From positions 450,164,538 through 450,228,537 of the forward strand of contig NC_081413.1 in NCBI RefSeq assembly GCF_030272615.1: 64,000 nt of DNA, read 5' to 3'. The notes beneath the pieces were generated by a model, which saw only the letters and a list, made by a program, of their open reading frames with translations, was not told where the DNA came from and ran no database searches. Numbering within the stretch: position 1 is the first letter of the stretch; each line of letters starts with the position of its first letter. The DNA comes from Cryptomeria japonica (lineage: Eukaryota > Streptophyta > Pinopsida > Cupressales > Cupressaceae). Made by a program: the position numbers and the translations under genes. Below are positions 23,520 through 35,718 of the stretch, piece after piece.

Positions 23520-24480
23520 CTCATGATTTTCTCTAGGATCACTCTAAAATCTTGAAACAATACAAACAACATTCATAATGTCAAGCCTAGTCTGAGTTAA
23601 ATAAAGAAAATCTCCAATCATAGATTTGTATCTTGTAGGATTTATCGGTGCAGAAACATCTTTTCTTGTCAATCTCTCACTTGTAACCATAAGAGTACTT
23701 ACCGGTTTAGAATCTCCCATACCTAATTTATTCAACAATTCCTTAGCATATTTAGTTTGATAGATAAAAATAGCTTTGTCAACCTGAGTAATCTGCAAAC
23801 CTAAGAAAAATTACATCTCACCAATCATAGACATCTCAAATTCTTCCTCCATATTCTTAGAAAATTCTATGCATAACTTATCTTCACCTCCAAAAATAAT
23901 GTCATCAGCAAATACTTCAACAATCATTATATCATCATCAGTAATTTTATAATATAAATTAATGTCAGCACTACCCTTAATAAAACCAAGTTTCAAAAGA
24001 TATTTATTCAACCTCGCATACCAAGCTCTAGGTGCTTGTTTCAGTCCATATAAAACTTTCCTTAACTTGAAAACCATATCTGTATCATTGGATATTGAAA
24101 AAACATCAGGTTTCTAAATATATACTTCCTCATCAAGATCCCCATTCAAAAATGCACACTTAACATCCATCTGATAAACATTGTAGTTTTTATAATCAGT
24201 ATAGGCAAGAAATAATCTCACAGCTTCAATCCTAGTTGCAGGTGCAAAAGTATCTCCATAATCAATTCCTTCCTTCTGAGAATATCCTAAACAAACCAAT
24301 CTAGCCTTATTTCTTATAACTTGACCATCCTCATTCAATTTATTCCTATAAACCCATTTAGTTCCAATAACATTTTTATTTTTAGGTCGGGGAACTAAGG
24401 TCCATGTGTTATTTTTTTCAATCTGATCTAATTCTTCTTCCATAGCTTTCAACCAGTGTTCATCCATTCCTCAATTACTG
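23520..24480 (-). pseudogene. E2 copia reverse transcriptase
   Basis: Reverse transcriptase in three frame blocks (24114-24467, 23811-24077 and 23544-23798). Motifs in order are HWLKAMEEELDQIEKNNTW, GTKWVYRNKL, QMDVKCAFLNGDL (catalytic Asp), LYGLKQAPRAWY and the polymerase box VFADDIIFGG, where both Asp residues are kept. It then continues into KYAKELLNKLGMGDSKPVSTL. The breaks are single stops or frameshifts, so this is a recently readable enzyme compared with E1. It lies between integrase and RNase H as expected. Confidence 0.9.
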
Positions 24481-24621
24481 ATACTAGTTCAACTTGTGAA
24501 ATTAAACAGCCTCATTAGTTGCCAATCTTCTTATTGTCATCACTCCATTGCTCTTATCCCCAATGATTTGATCTTCTGAATGATTTAATCTCACATACCT
24601 AGGGGTCTTCTAACTTTCTGT

Positions 24622-25375
24622 TCATCTTCCCTGTTCTTCAGTTACTGTAGAATCCTCTGATGTTGCCAGAGTAAATGATTCAACTCTCAGTTCCGATAAA
24701 GGTACTACTGGTTCAGATATGATCATTTCCACTGCCGGTTCCTTCTCATAAACTCTGATTTGACTTTTGTTCAATTCATCTACTTTGACATTAGCACTCT
24801 CCACAATTCTTTGTAATCTCTTGTTGTAACATCTATACTCTTTGCTTTCATTAGAATAACCAAGAAATATGCCTTCATCACATCTAGGATCAAATTTCCC
24901 AATAATATCATCTCTCCTGATATAACATTTACTACCAAGAATTCTGAAATACTTAACTATAGGTGTATTGCCAAACCATAATTCATAAGGTGTCTTACTG
25001 GTTTCTCCTTTATTATGTACTAAGTTGAACGTATAAACCGTTGTACTCAGTGCTTCTCTCCAGTAGATATGAGGTAGACTAGCTTCCATCATCATTGTTC
25101 TAGCAAAATCCAAGATAGTTTTGTTCTTCCTTTCCACAACTCCATTTTTTTGACGTATCTGGGGAGCAGAAAATTGTCTCCTTATACCATGCTTGTCACA
25201 AAAGTTATCAAACTCACCGGGTATGATTCTCCACCATGATATGATCTGAAACATTTAATCTTCAATCATGTCTCAGTTTCCACTTTATCCTTAAAGATTT
25301 TAAACTTTTCAAATGCTTCAGATTTTTCTCTCATAAAAGTAACTCACATCATTCTAGAATAATCATCAATGATTA
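24622..25375 (-). pseudogene. E2 copia integrase, C-terminal part
   Basis: Contains FDNFCDKHGIRRQFSAP, the VVERKNKTILDFARTM helix (with the catalytic Glu), LPHIYWREAL, TPYELWFGNTP and GIFLGYSNESKEYRCYN, all hallmarks of the copia integrase core end and its C-terminal extension. The upstream DNGGE box is damaged (RSYHGGE at about 25230). A frame change separates this from the N-terminal part of the integrase in the next feature. Confidence 0.88.
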
Positions 25376-26205
25376 GCATAAAATATCTATCACCTTGAAA
25401 ACTTTTAACTCTAGTGGGGTCACACAAATCAGTATGGATAAGATCAAGAACATCATTTGATTTATCTTGTATACTGCTAAAAGAGGTTCTGACCTGTTTA
25501 CCCATTTGATATTCTTTGCATACTAGATTATAGGGCTTCATAATCTTAGGTATATCCCTAATAGCCTTAGTTGAACTGATCTTCACAATGCAATCAAAAT
25601 TCACATGACACAACCTTTTATGCCATAGCCAACTGTCATCAATCTGTGTATTCAAACATGTCCTCTCACTGGAGTTTAAGTGAAATATATTACCTTTTGT
25701 TTGTGTACTGGTTGCAATCTCCAAGCCAAATCTATTAATAATTTTGCATTTCCCATTCTTGAACTGTAATTGAAATCCCTTTCTTAGAAATTGTCCTACA
25801 CTCAAAAGATTATGCCTCAAACCTTCAACATAATAAACATTGTTAGTATTGTTCTTACCATCAAATGATATAGCTCCTTTTCCTTTGATCATACATGTCT
25901 TGTCATCTCGAAATCTAACTAGACCACCATCAAATTCTTGCAAAGATAGAAACTTCCCTTTATCTCCACTCATATGATGTGAACAACCACTGTCAATTAC
26001 CCATTCATCCTTGTCTTTAATTTTAGTAGCAAGTGCCTTCTTTTCAGGTGCATTCTCTTCCAGTGGCAGATCATCTTCCTTGATAGCCAGGTATACCCAT
26101 TCCTTCTCATTGTTGGATCCACTAGTAGAGTCTTCTATCAGTTCATCATCCGAATCAGTAATGCCTTCCTCATGGGCTATGTAGCATGATTTGTCTCTCT
26201 TTTTC
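25344..26205 (-). pseudogene. E2 copia protease, GAG-pre-integrase and integrase start
   Basis: Near 25965-26005 the minus strand reads VIDSGCSHHMSGD, an intact retropepsin active site. Then follow LRHNLLSVGQ, the zinc-binding DDSWLWHKRLCHVNFD (GAG-pre-integrase), CKEYQMGKQVRTSF and DVLDLIHTDLC...LIIDDYSRMM, which carries the first integrase Asp. The 209-codon clean stretch ends at a stop at 25344, after the integrase core begins. The acidic linker upstream (about 26010-26190) joins it to gag. Confidence 0.88.
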
Positions 26206-27179
26206 TTGTATTTATACTTGTTCTGATATCCAGAGTTAGGCTTAAATGATCTTCTAACTCTTTCTTCAAATCATGAATTCCTTTCAGGACATCTAGATGC
26301 AAAATAACCAATCTTATTACATGCCAAACATTTAAAAGGTTCTTTTCCTTCATACTTACTTCCTATCGGTCCTTTAGGTACTCTTCTAGAAAATAGTGCT
26401 TCAAGTTGCTCAAAATCATCATCTTCTCTCTTCATATCTTCCAACTCCTTTTCATATAAACATTTTCAGTCTTGCTTATCGGTTATAGATGTAGATGCAT
26501 GAAAAGAAGTTTCGGTCTTCATAGCTCCAGAAGGTCCAAATTCCTCAAGCTCAAAAGCAAATAGTTTCCCAACCAAAGTATCTATGTTGACAGATGTATT
26601 AGCCATTGTTCTCAACTCATTAATAGTAGTAGCCTTCATTTTATAAGTCGGTGGTAGGGCTCTTGGGACTTTAGAAACAATTTCATCTTCGCTCAGAGTT
26701 CCACCACAACATTGAATTCCCATAACAATCTCATTTACCCTTTCCATGAATGTATTAATCCTTTCATCTTCTTCCATCTTCAGGTTTTCATATCTCACCT
26801 AGTAACCATGAAGCTTAGTAATCTTCAATGTAGGGTCACCTTCATTAAGAGTCTCCAACTTATCCCATATAGCATTTCCAGATGATTTGTCAGTTAATCC
26901 CATTATTTGTTGATCAGAAAGTGCACACAAGAGGGCTTCTCTTGCTCTACAATAATTCTCAAGCTCCTTGTCCAAGTTTTCTAGAGGAGGATTGTCAGAT
27001 CCCGGATTATAGGGTGTGACACCATTCTATGTGATCTCCCAAATCTCCTTGCCAGGACATCTTAGATGAGTCTCCATTCCAATTTTCCATATTTTGTAAT
27101 TTGTTTCATCAAGCCTTAGAGTATCCCTTCGAAAGATAAATCCAGAAGAACTAGATGAACTTGAACTGTTAGTCACCAT
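26206..27179 (-). pseudogene. E2 copia gag
   Basis: Starts at ATG 27177-27179 with a Ser-rich N-terminus and FRRDTLRLDETNYKIW, the typical start of a copia gag N-terminal region. The UBN2-like part includes RYENLKMEEDERINTFMERV and GGTLSEDEIVSKV (26700-26800). The knuckle near 26285-26325 reads CLACNKIGYFASRC, with the zinc-binding His changed to Tyr (CAT to TAT). In-frame stops and frameshifts interrupt it. Gag would coat and package the RNA. Confidence 0.86.
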
Positions 27180-27221
27180 ATGATCTTCCACAAGTGGTTA
27201 AAATTTTTGTAGAGAGGACCA

Positions 27222-27235
27222 GAGCTTTGATACCA
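27222..27235 (-). promoter_or_regulatory. E2 primer-binding site
   Basis: The minus strand reads TGGTATCAAAGCTC two bases from the 5' LTR, the tRNA-Met-type site with one change (G to A). Confidence 0.85.
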
Positions 27236-27237
27236 AT

Positions 27238-28425
27238 TGTTAGACAGTTTAGATAGCCGAAAGACAACAAAGAGGGGGGGTGAATTAGTTGTCTTAGATT
27301 ACAAGAACCACTATAAATTTAAAATTTCATACGGGAACCCAAAACATTAATACTGGAAGAGCAGATAAACCAATTAAGCATAAACAATAATTACAAAATA
27401 AAGGCCATCCACATAACACCAGAATTTGTATGTGGAAAACACGGTAAAGGGAAAAACCACGTTGGGAAGCCTACCCAAAGTAAGATAATACTTCTACAGT
27501 AAGTATATGAATTATAATGAAGGGGCCTACACTTGCAGGAAGGCCAAAAACCGCACTCCTCATCACAAAAGGAGTCTCACTAACTACATACAAATCCAGA
27601 CTACAATCTAGAGAAGTGTTGAACTATAAAAGATAGCATCTCCTATGCCTGAGTACAGTTTTGGTTAAGCTCAATACCGGAGGACTAAATTCTCTTACAT
27701 AAACCCAATTCAATCTCCAATGATCAACCAACTCCTCTGCTCGAATGATATTACATTATTCACACATTACATTCCTTGACATGACCTCTTACATTAACCA
27801 TGATAATCTACAACAAGATTTTACATCAATTTATACAAAACCCTAGACCATAAACAATCAAGTCGGCCACCAAATAATAAACCAATTATATAATTACAAA
27901 CCATGTTAGCCTTAGACCAAACAAATAGTGTCAACACATAAGACATCCCAGAAATACATCCATAGGTCCTATCCACACATTACATTAAAGTTGGTCCATA
28001 ACCTATATCAATCAGGACCTAGTATAGTTCCACATGATACGACGATGATCTCCAACCACCAAGTCTTGAATATGATCACCAACAACATCTTGAAACTCCA
28101 CTAGAAGCTGCACGACCACCACTTATGCAATTTATCAAAGATCTCCATCAAAAGATTTGCTGGTGAAACGCTCACAGGAACCAAAAACCAATCTTCTAAG
28201 CAAGCAGGATAACATCCGATCTCCAGAAACCAATTGACCAAATATGAGTATAAGTATCATGAATAAGCCAATTCCATCATCAGACTATACCGGATCCAAG
28301 TTAACCAAAAACCACTCAACCTATCGAGACCAAAAAGGTACCGGTAAAGCATCCAAACAGCTAGTGTTGGCATCAATGACAAAACATCAATGCAACACAT
28401 AATCAATTCCACCAAATGACCAACA
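27238..28425 (-). repeat. E2 5' LTR
   Basis: 1188 bp from TGTTAGACAG to GACCAACA on the plus strand. It retains the region lost from the 3' LTR. The TATA-like site near 27835 is degenerate (TTATACAAAA on the plus strand). Confidence 0.9.
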
Positions 28426-30390
28426 GTTTATGCAAAAAAATCTTACACAGAGTAAGAAAAGAATGAAATGATTATTGAAAACAATACTCTAGTGGAGAGG
28501 AAGCAAATCGGATTCCTAATCCATGATAGTACTATCATCTTCTTTTTCCTTTTGTTTTTTATACCTATTAAAATTGTACAAACAACAATAATAATAAGAT
28601 TTAATGAATAAAATGTTTGACAATAGAACCTATAAAAAAGAAAACTACCACAAAGAAAATGTGTGACGATAAAACCTACCAAAAAAATTGCTATCATAAG
28701 ATAACGACACAATAAATATGTGACATGTTGTAAACACCTAAATGATACTATGTTCAAATCTTCTACAATAAAAAATAAATATAAATATATGACATTCTTA
28801 CCTAGTACTACTTTTAGAAATTCCCAATTCTTAAAAATGAAAAACAATTTTGAAATACATTATTTTACTTTGAGGGTTGACCTACTAAGTTAACATTTAG
28901 AGATGTGATTATGGGGTAAATTGTACTAGTAGCGTGACACTTAGTGGGACTAGTTAGGTGGCTATCTACCTAACTAAATTTGAACCCACGACCCACGATG
29001 GAGCATTCTATCTAACCTGATTTCTAGTTTAGCAATCTTCTCCCTATTTGTTATCAAGACGACAATGAATCTTAACTATACTCGAGTTTCAAAACGTGTA
29101 AGGTCCTGATTCTTCCCACACAACTCGGAGTTTTTCCAATAGTGTATTGACAGCATGTACTAATTGTTTCTTCCTGGGCACACATTCTCAATATTATATA
29201 TAGGCATCTTTGATTATATCACCTCTCTTTTCTGAGCATTTTATATAGGGGAAAAATATTGGCCAACATGGTCTCCCCTCGTTTCTACATATTATGAGTA
29301 ATTTTCTTGATAAATTTGTATTATTTTGAGATGGCACACAATTTTACATAGTCTTATAAACATATTAACAAATGTATTTGAGAAGATATCTATAAGGTTT
29401 GTGGTCAATTGTTAAAATTTATTTTAATTTTTTAAAATATGTGATTGAGATATTCCTTCAAATTAATTGTAAAATTATTGATTATATAGATTTAGAGCTT
29501 ATTTCTTTGATTAGAGGAATGTTTGCAAATCATCATATTCTAAGCAAGTAATGAATATTCAATTTTAATTTTTACATGTAAAGAGTATGAACCAATTTAT
29601 TTTTAGATGCATAATTTTTATGAGGTATATGGAAGATTCTGGTGTTTCGTAAGGAATTTAGAGAAACCTTTGAAAGATTTCTTTTGATGTCAAGATTACA
29701 AGTTCTCAAACTAGTTTATTAACACAAACTACCATCTCAATTGAGTAGGGGAAAACAAATGGTTGTACTAATTTATTAATACAAACTACCATCTCCTTAT
29801 TCATTACAACAAATTATTTTAATATTTAAAAATCTATCCTAGTTTTAGAGTAAACCTAAATATTGAAAAGATGGTGGCTTTCAATAGTGTTGAAAAAAGA
29901 CATAAGGGATCGAAAATTAAGAGATATATAGTGTAACATATAAGTCATAAGGGAAACACCCATATTGTAATTCTTTTTCATAACTAATATTATTGTAGAC
30001 CTTGGTATTAACTTTGGTTGCTTAGACATTTTATAACATATACAAAGATATAATAAGTTCTTTACATTAATTTGTTGTATTGGAATTTATCTTCTATTAT
30101 TTTCTTGTTATTGTTTTAGGTATTAGTAGTAAATCAAATTCAAATTTAATATCAATTGTTCAACATCAAATTTGAAACATATCATTAACTTTTAAGTATC
30201 ATTTATCTACAAATATTTCTAGAAAATTCTTGAACATGAAAACAAATTCAAAATTATTTAACTATTTATTACGAGTTTGTCTAAATACAAACTAATAAAG
30301 GATAAGGACTTTGGGATATATGTATGTATGTAAAAGAAATAAAATTTTCCAATGGGAGATCTAGGCAAAACTAATGAGATCAACATGTTG
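28426..30390. other. AT-rich region without recognised genes
   Basis: About 2 kb of AT-rich DNA. A 134-codon open stretch at 28443-28847 (minus) is hydrophobic and low in complexity, with no recognisable domain, and is treated as chance. The only structured item is the tRNA-like head near 28900-29040, listed separately. Confidence 0.5.
28900..29040 (-). mobile_element. Candidate tRNA-derived SINE
   Basis: On the minus strand, GCTAAAC (29027-29033) and GGTTAGATAG (29009-29018) resemble the D-arm and A-box side of a tRNA. GTCGTGGGTTCAAATTTAG follows (about 28974-28992) and resembles a T-arm with an RNA polymerase III B box (GGTTCRANNCC). The spacing is tRNA-like but the final CC is missing and no acceptor stem closes, so it is not a tRNA gene. 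Sequence after the B box (to about 28900) would be the SINE body. No target duplication or tail was confirmed. Confidence 0.4.
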
Positions 30391-31306
30391 CGAATATGAG
30401 TTTGTGTTGTCATTGATGCAAAACTTATAGATATCTTTGGTTCGGATGTTTATTCAATTGTCAAACTTGTTGATATCTTTGGTTTGGATACAAGTTCAAC
30501 TAGTGCAATATCAAATGATTAGTTCAATGTTCATGTGGATGTCAGGAAATTGATTGTGGATGATTCAAATGGTATATCTAGTTGGATTATGTCTTCTTTG
30601 AAACTTTGGAGAAGATTCCAGTGGTTTGCATTTGGTATTGGCTAATTGTGGTTATTCCAATGAATAATTTGTTAGAGCATGCTCACATTTTTTGGTCTGC
30701 ATTATGGCACATTGATTCATCAATTCTTGTAGCTATAATATGATGTTGGTGGATTCCAATTTTATATATATCATAGTTTCTAGGTTCTCATTTGTTCTAT
30801 AGATGAAGTTATGTTGGTCTGTGTATTGGCTTGTACAGTGACAGAGAGACAATTTGTAGTAATGTGTTGCATTCCTTTTCCTTCAGTAATTTTGGTGGTG
30901 TGGTTTAATGATTTGGATATATCAGTGTCTAATGATGCTATGTGGTGCATTGACAAGCATTTTTTGTGGTCCACATCATGTTTTGAGTTAGTTTGGTTAG
31001 TGGACATTAATAGTATTATCTCTTAGAACCAACCTATGATGTTTTGGTCCATACGGTAGCATGAAAAGCTATAGGCATTGATTTGGGATAAATAGGAGTG
31101 TGTTCCATCTTGGTATGATGCTTCACATGCCTCATTTTACCTTCCACATTGCCTTGAAGATTTTTTTGGGCCGACTATTTATATCTACTTGCTACGTCAA
31201 ATTAGGTTGACCTAGAGTTGATATTATTTTGATTGTCAATGGTATATAAAGGATAAATTCATTTTAGAGGATTGAGAAAAAAAAAATGTATGTGGTGTGA
31301 GTGACT

Positions 31307-32433
31307 TGTTGGCAAGAGACACTACACAGCTAGTCAGATGTTATCATTGATGGCAACTCAAGTCTGTGATTCCATCCACGAGGCATGATTTGCTTATATT
31401 AGAAGTCAGAGTGAAGATTTGGTTAAGTCCGATAAGTTAAAACAAAGCATCCAATAGAGTACAATATCTTTATTGGTATTTCATTTTAGTTGAATACTTT
31501 GTGTTGTAGAGCTAAGGGAAGATTGATAGATGTCTGGAGTACCTTATTCCATGATTTTAGCTTCTAATGATAATTGTTGTGCAAGTTAGAAGGTCTGGTA
31601 TATCGGTTTTTGAGTTGAACAGTGCAGTATGGTCTACTTGTGTAGCAAATCATTGTGCGGATTTGATGAAGTAATTTTGATGATTGTTTTTGTGATTGAG
31701 GTTGTTTAGCTGACATTTGGGAAGCGTGTGGACAATTATTTTTGGTTCATATTAGTATTTGAGATCGAATTTTTCTAACAGGGTGTACATGTTTGGAAAA
31801 TGTGTCAAGTCTTGATAAGCCAACTAGCGATGGATAAGATTTCAGGTTGCAAATATATAAGATCAATTGTTATGATCATTTTGGATATTGGTGGGTAAGC
31901 GAAAGATGTTAGAGATTGATTGTGTGTTGTTTCATGTGCGCAAGTCAAAGATTGATTCTCTAGAATATAAAAGAGTATTGTAACAGAGAAAGAAGAGTTA
32001 AGGTGTATGCAATTCATGTATTGTGCTTAACCGAAACTATTATCAAGTATTTGTAGATGCTACTCTATAGTTCAAATACTTCAATAATCTATTGTTATAG
32101 ATTTGTAAGTTAGTGAGCCTTCCCTAGGTTGTAGCCCTTGTTGTTTTTGAGCAATGAACTTTAGGAAGTGTGCTTGAATGCATGTGCATACCCAAATTGT
32201 AATATTTCTATACTTCTTCAGAGTATATTTATATTGTGGGTTCATCCCCACTGTGGTTTTTCCGGGTTTCCAAGTACAAAAATCTTGGTGTTATGGTGTT
32301 GTGGTTATTTTCTTTAAGTTATTGCATCTTTCTTTTGTTCATATGCATTAAGTGGTTGAATGAACAATTTAATAAAGTTGAAAATTGCAAAACACCAATT
32401 CACCCCCCCTCTTAGTGTTCCTTGATTCCAACA
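31307..32433 (+). repeat. E3 5' LTR
   Basis: From TGTTGGCAAGAGAC to GATTCCAACA. TATATAA at 31854-31860 is a promoter candidate. The U5 block ATTCACCCCCCCTCTTAG lies at about 32397-32414. Confidence 0.9.
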
Positions 32434-32988
32434 ATTGGTATTAGAGCTAGAAAAAATTAAGAACTTGAGCCATGATAGGGAGAATATCATTGGTTGAATT
32501 AGTGAGCTTTGGATCCTAATTACTTCAAGGTTAGACACCATGCTTAGTACTTTGAAGGAATCTCAAGATGCTATAGCCACAAATGATCCTTCAGATCTTC
32601 AGTCGACACAAATGCAAGCATATCTTTTCAGTGGCCTAATCTCATTTTTGGAATGTCTCAATAAAGGTTGGGAAAATCACTTAAATTCATTGAAGAACAC
32701 TTTTTTCAGATTATATCTTTAAGTTTATGTAAGTCAGTAAGGTTTGTGTGTACATATGCTACTGTATATAGACTTTTTGTGTGAATTTTTGGTATGTTGA
32801 TCCCTACCTTTTCCATTGATGTCAAAGTGGGAGTGTAGGGAAGTGAAAAATGTTATCTCAGGGGGAGTTCCAAATTTTGAGTTTTGGAGTTTTGATGATA
32901 AGTTTTGCAGTGTGTTCATATGTTGGTACTGATTCTGACACTTTGTCATTTTTTACTAAGTGTTGCAATCAATGCCAAAGGGGGAGAT
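32434..32988 (+). other. E3 interior: primer site, non-coding spacer, PPT
   Basis: It begins ATTGGTATTAGAGCTAG (primer site, tRNA-Met type). PPT-like boxes lie at about 32824-32835 and 32861-32867, and the terminal GCCAAAGGGGGAGAT at 32974-32988 abuts the 3' LTR. A 60-codon open stretch (32540-32722) resembles nothing I recognise. Confidence 0.8.
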
Positions 32989-34125
32989 TGTTGGCAAGAG
33001 ACATTGCACAACTAGTCAAATATTTTCATTGATGGCAACTCAAGTTTGTGATTTCATCCACAGTGTATGATTTGCATATACCGGAAGTCGAAGTGAAGGT
33101 TTACTTAAGTCCGGTAAGTTAGAGCAGAGCATCCGGCAGAGTACAACATCTTGATTGGTATTTCATTTTAGTTGAATACTTTGTATTATGGAGCTAATTG
33201 GGAAGCTTGATAGATGTCTGAAGTACCTTGTTCCATGATTTTACCCTCCGGTGATAATTGTTGTGCAAGCTAGAAGATCTGGTATACCATTTTTTGAGTT
33301 GAACAATGCAATATGGTTGACATGTGTAGTTGATCATTGTGCAGATTTGATGAAGCAATTTTGATGATTTTTTTTGTGATTGAGGTTGTGTAGCCAACAT
33401 TTGGGAAGCATGTCGACAATTGTTTTTGGTCCACGTTAGTATTTGAGATCAAATTTTGCCGATAGGGTGTACACGTTTGTAAAATGTGTTGTCTTGATAA
33501 GCCGACTAGCGATGGATAAGATTTCTTGTTGTGGATATATAAGATCAATTGTTATGATCATTTTGGATATCAGTGGGTATGCAAAAGGTGTTAGTGATTG
33601 ATTGTATGCAGTTTTACGTGTGTAAGTCAGAGATTGATGCTCTAGAATATAGTAGAATAGTGTAACAAAGCAATAAGAGTTAAGGTGTACGAAATTCATG
33701 TATTGTGCTTAACTAGAATTATTATCAGGCATTTGTAGATGTTACTCTATAATTCAAATACTTCGGTAATCTCTTGTAATATATTTGTAAGGTAGTGAGC
33801 CTTCCCTAGTTGTAACCCTTGTTATTTTTTAGCTGTAAGATCTAGGTAGTGTGCTTGAATGCATGTGCATTCCGAAATTTTAATATTTATATACTTCTGC
33901 AGAGTATATTTATATTGTGTCTTGATCCCCATCATGGTTTTTCCCTTAACCAGGTTTCCATGTACAAAATATTGGTGTTATGGTGTTGTGGTTATTTGCT
34001 TTAAGTTCTTGCATCTTTCTTTTGTTCATATGGATTAAGTGGTTGAATGAATAGTTTAATAAAGTTAAAAATTGTAGAACACTAATTCACCCCTCCCCCC
34101 TTCTCAGTGTTCCTTGATTCCAACA
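32989..34125 (+). repeat. E3 3' LTR
   Basis: From TGTTGGCAAGAGAC to GATTCCAACA, with TATATAA at 33536-33542. It is collinear with the 5' LTR. Confidence 0.9.
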
Positions 34126-34445
34126 TGACTGATATTGTGTAAGTGTGAAGGTGTGCAAGTGTAGTTGACCAGTAATGAAGGCAATTTTAGATGTGTATTA
34201 ATAATAGACTATGATCAACATATCAAAGGATGCATTTCTCAACAATTAAATAATATTGATACTTTATTCTTATATGGTTTGTATCTTTCCCTGAAGAAGT
34301 GATCTTCAATGTCTACAAGTCTCTATTATATCTTGTCCAGAGATTTAAGTCTCAGTATGGATCTTGCCATAAGGTTGTGTGCATTAGTCTTGAAATTCCA
34401 TATTAGGAGTAGTGAGCTTCCTTAGCCTAGAGCATAAAATATTGT

Positions 34446-35700
34446 TGTAGACATCCAAAATTAACTAAATTAAAGATTTAATTAATTTTATCATTTCTAC
34501 ATAAATAATTGATTTAATTATGTTACCCTTTTATTCTTCTCAGAATTAATTAAAATAGTCCAATAATTGATTTATTAAATAAATTGATTATCCCTTATCC
34601 TTCTAATGTCATCAAAACTAATTAATTATTCCAAAATCCCCTTTCTAGTTAATTAATGATAATTAATTAACTTAGTCATGTGATTCCTACAAATCACTTC
34701 CCCTAATTCTTCATTAGCCTAATTAATTCTTCTAGAAGCCTACTTAACATCATTTCCTAATTTTTAATTCCTCCACTCATTCTCTCTCCTCTTGTCTTCT
34801 AATCTCTCATTATCCCACCTAATCATCTCCCTTAATTATTTGGTAGTGGCTAATCCCCATGATTAGCCACTGAGTCAACCAATAGCCATAAATGGCTAAG
34901 TCCACTTGTCCCTTCCTCACCTTCCAACCTTAAATGCACCTAATTGGGTCATTTAAAGAAATTCAAAATCTCACATGCTCCCATGTCTCTCATCTTCCCA
35001 AGGAATTTTAAATTCCTTTTCTCATTTCCTTTCCCCATGCACTTCATTATTTGAGAATTTTTAATTCTCTTGTTCATCCCCCAAGGAATTTTTAATTTCT
35101 TCTTGTCTTCCCAATGTACTTGGGATATCCTCCCCATGTACATTATGGAGTGTGGAGACAAGAAATGTCTTTATGGAAAATCTCTTGGTCTCCACACCTT
35201 GTCATGCCATTGTCCCCTCAATCCATGTGCTCTATCTCATTCAATCTCAACCCTCCATTTCCATTCAATCTCAGCCCTCCATTTCTACTCTTTCAAATTT
35301 ATAAATTAGTGTCCCCTCCCCTTAATTTCACATCTCTAATTAGTGCAATCTCATGTTGTCATTCTAACTTTTGACATCATCCCTTAGTATCCATATTATA
35401 GTCAATTTGCATCCTTTAAGCATTCATAATCATCTCCATCTATCCTTTGAGCACCAATCATTCATCCACATCCATCATTGTTGTGAATTGGAGAGAAAAC
35501 CACATTAACACAAAGGACCAATCCAAACAAGATAGGAAGGGGTGCATTCTTGGCTTCACTGAAGGTCTAATAGGAGGAACAAGAGAGAGCTCTCTCTTGC
35601 AAGGTATATGATTTGTTAGTTTAATGTTTTAACTTGATTTCTTATGTTATTTGGAATTAAACTAACAGCCTAAACCTTGTATCAGTTTTCCCTTGGTCCA
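34446..35700 (+). repeat. E5 probable 5' LTR
   Basis: It starts TGTAGACATCCAAAATTAAC (a TG also lies 3 bp earlier) and ends CCTTGGTCCA. TTTTGGCACGCCCGACCC (35701-35718) follows immediately and looks like a primer-binding site. It is AT-rich with many TTAATTAA-like words. Because no second copy is in the window, the borders are inferred. Confidence 0.5.
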
Positions 35701-35718
35701 TTTTGGCACGCCCGACCC

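Larger units (their letters stand above)
21595..28425 (-). mobile_element. E2: Ty1/copia LTR retrotransposon, same family as E1
   Basis: A complete but decayed 6.8-kb minus-strand element. The 3' LTR is 21595-22630 and the 5' LTR 27238-28425. Target duplication is GTCTA (21590-21594) and GTTTA (28426-28430), one mismatch. Ends and domain order are as in E1, and E2 preserves more catalytic residues (protease DSG, reverse transcriptase ADD). Primer site and polypurine tract sit in the expected places. Confidence 0.92.
31307..34125 (+). mobile_element. E3: small non-autonomous copia-like LTR element
   Basis: Two LTRs of about 1.13 kb (31307-32433 and 32989-34125) flank only 555 bp. Target duplications TGACT (31302-31306 and 34126-34130) are identical. 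It has a Met-type primer site and polypurine tract but encodes no gag or pol. The interior keeps two extra PPT-like boxes, so it looks like an internally deleted copia derivative. The LTRs are diverged (roughly 85% over the first 110 bp by eye), so the insertion is not young. Confidence 0.92.
30391..34445 (+). repeat. Older copia LTR-like sequence, interrupted by E3
   Basis: 30391-31306 begins TGTTGCGAATATGAG, a plausible LTR start. It contains TATATAAAGG (31243-31252) about 55 bp before the E3 insertion. The sequence resumes after E3 at 34126 and runs to about 34445. No partner repeat, primer site or coding region is visible, so solo or partial LTR is an inference. Confidence 0.35.

Noticed and set aside
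28443-28847. 134-codon hydrophobic open stretch on the minus strand
   Set aside because: Low complexity, AT-rich, Phe/Ile/Leu/Tyr-dominated, no domain and no context; likely chance.
28974-29040. Candidate tRNA gene
   Set aside because: The T-arm-like part lacks the closing CC and no acceptor stem pairs; better read as a SINE head.
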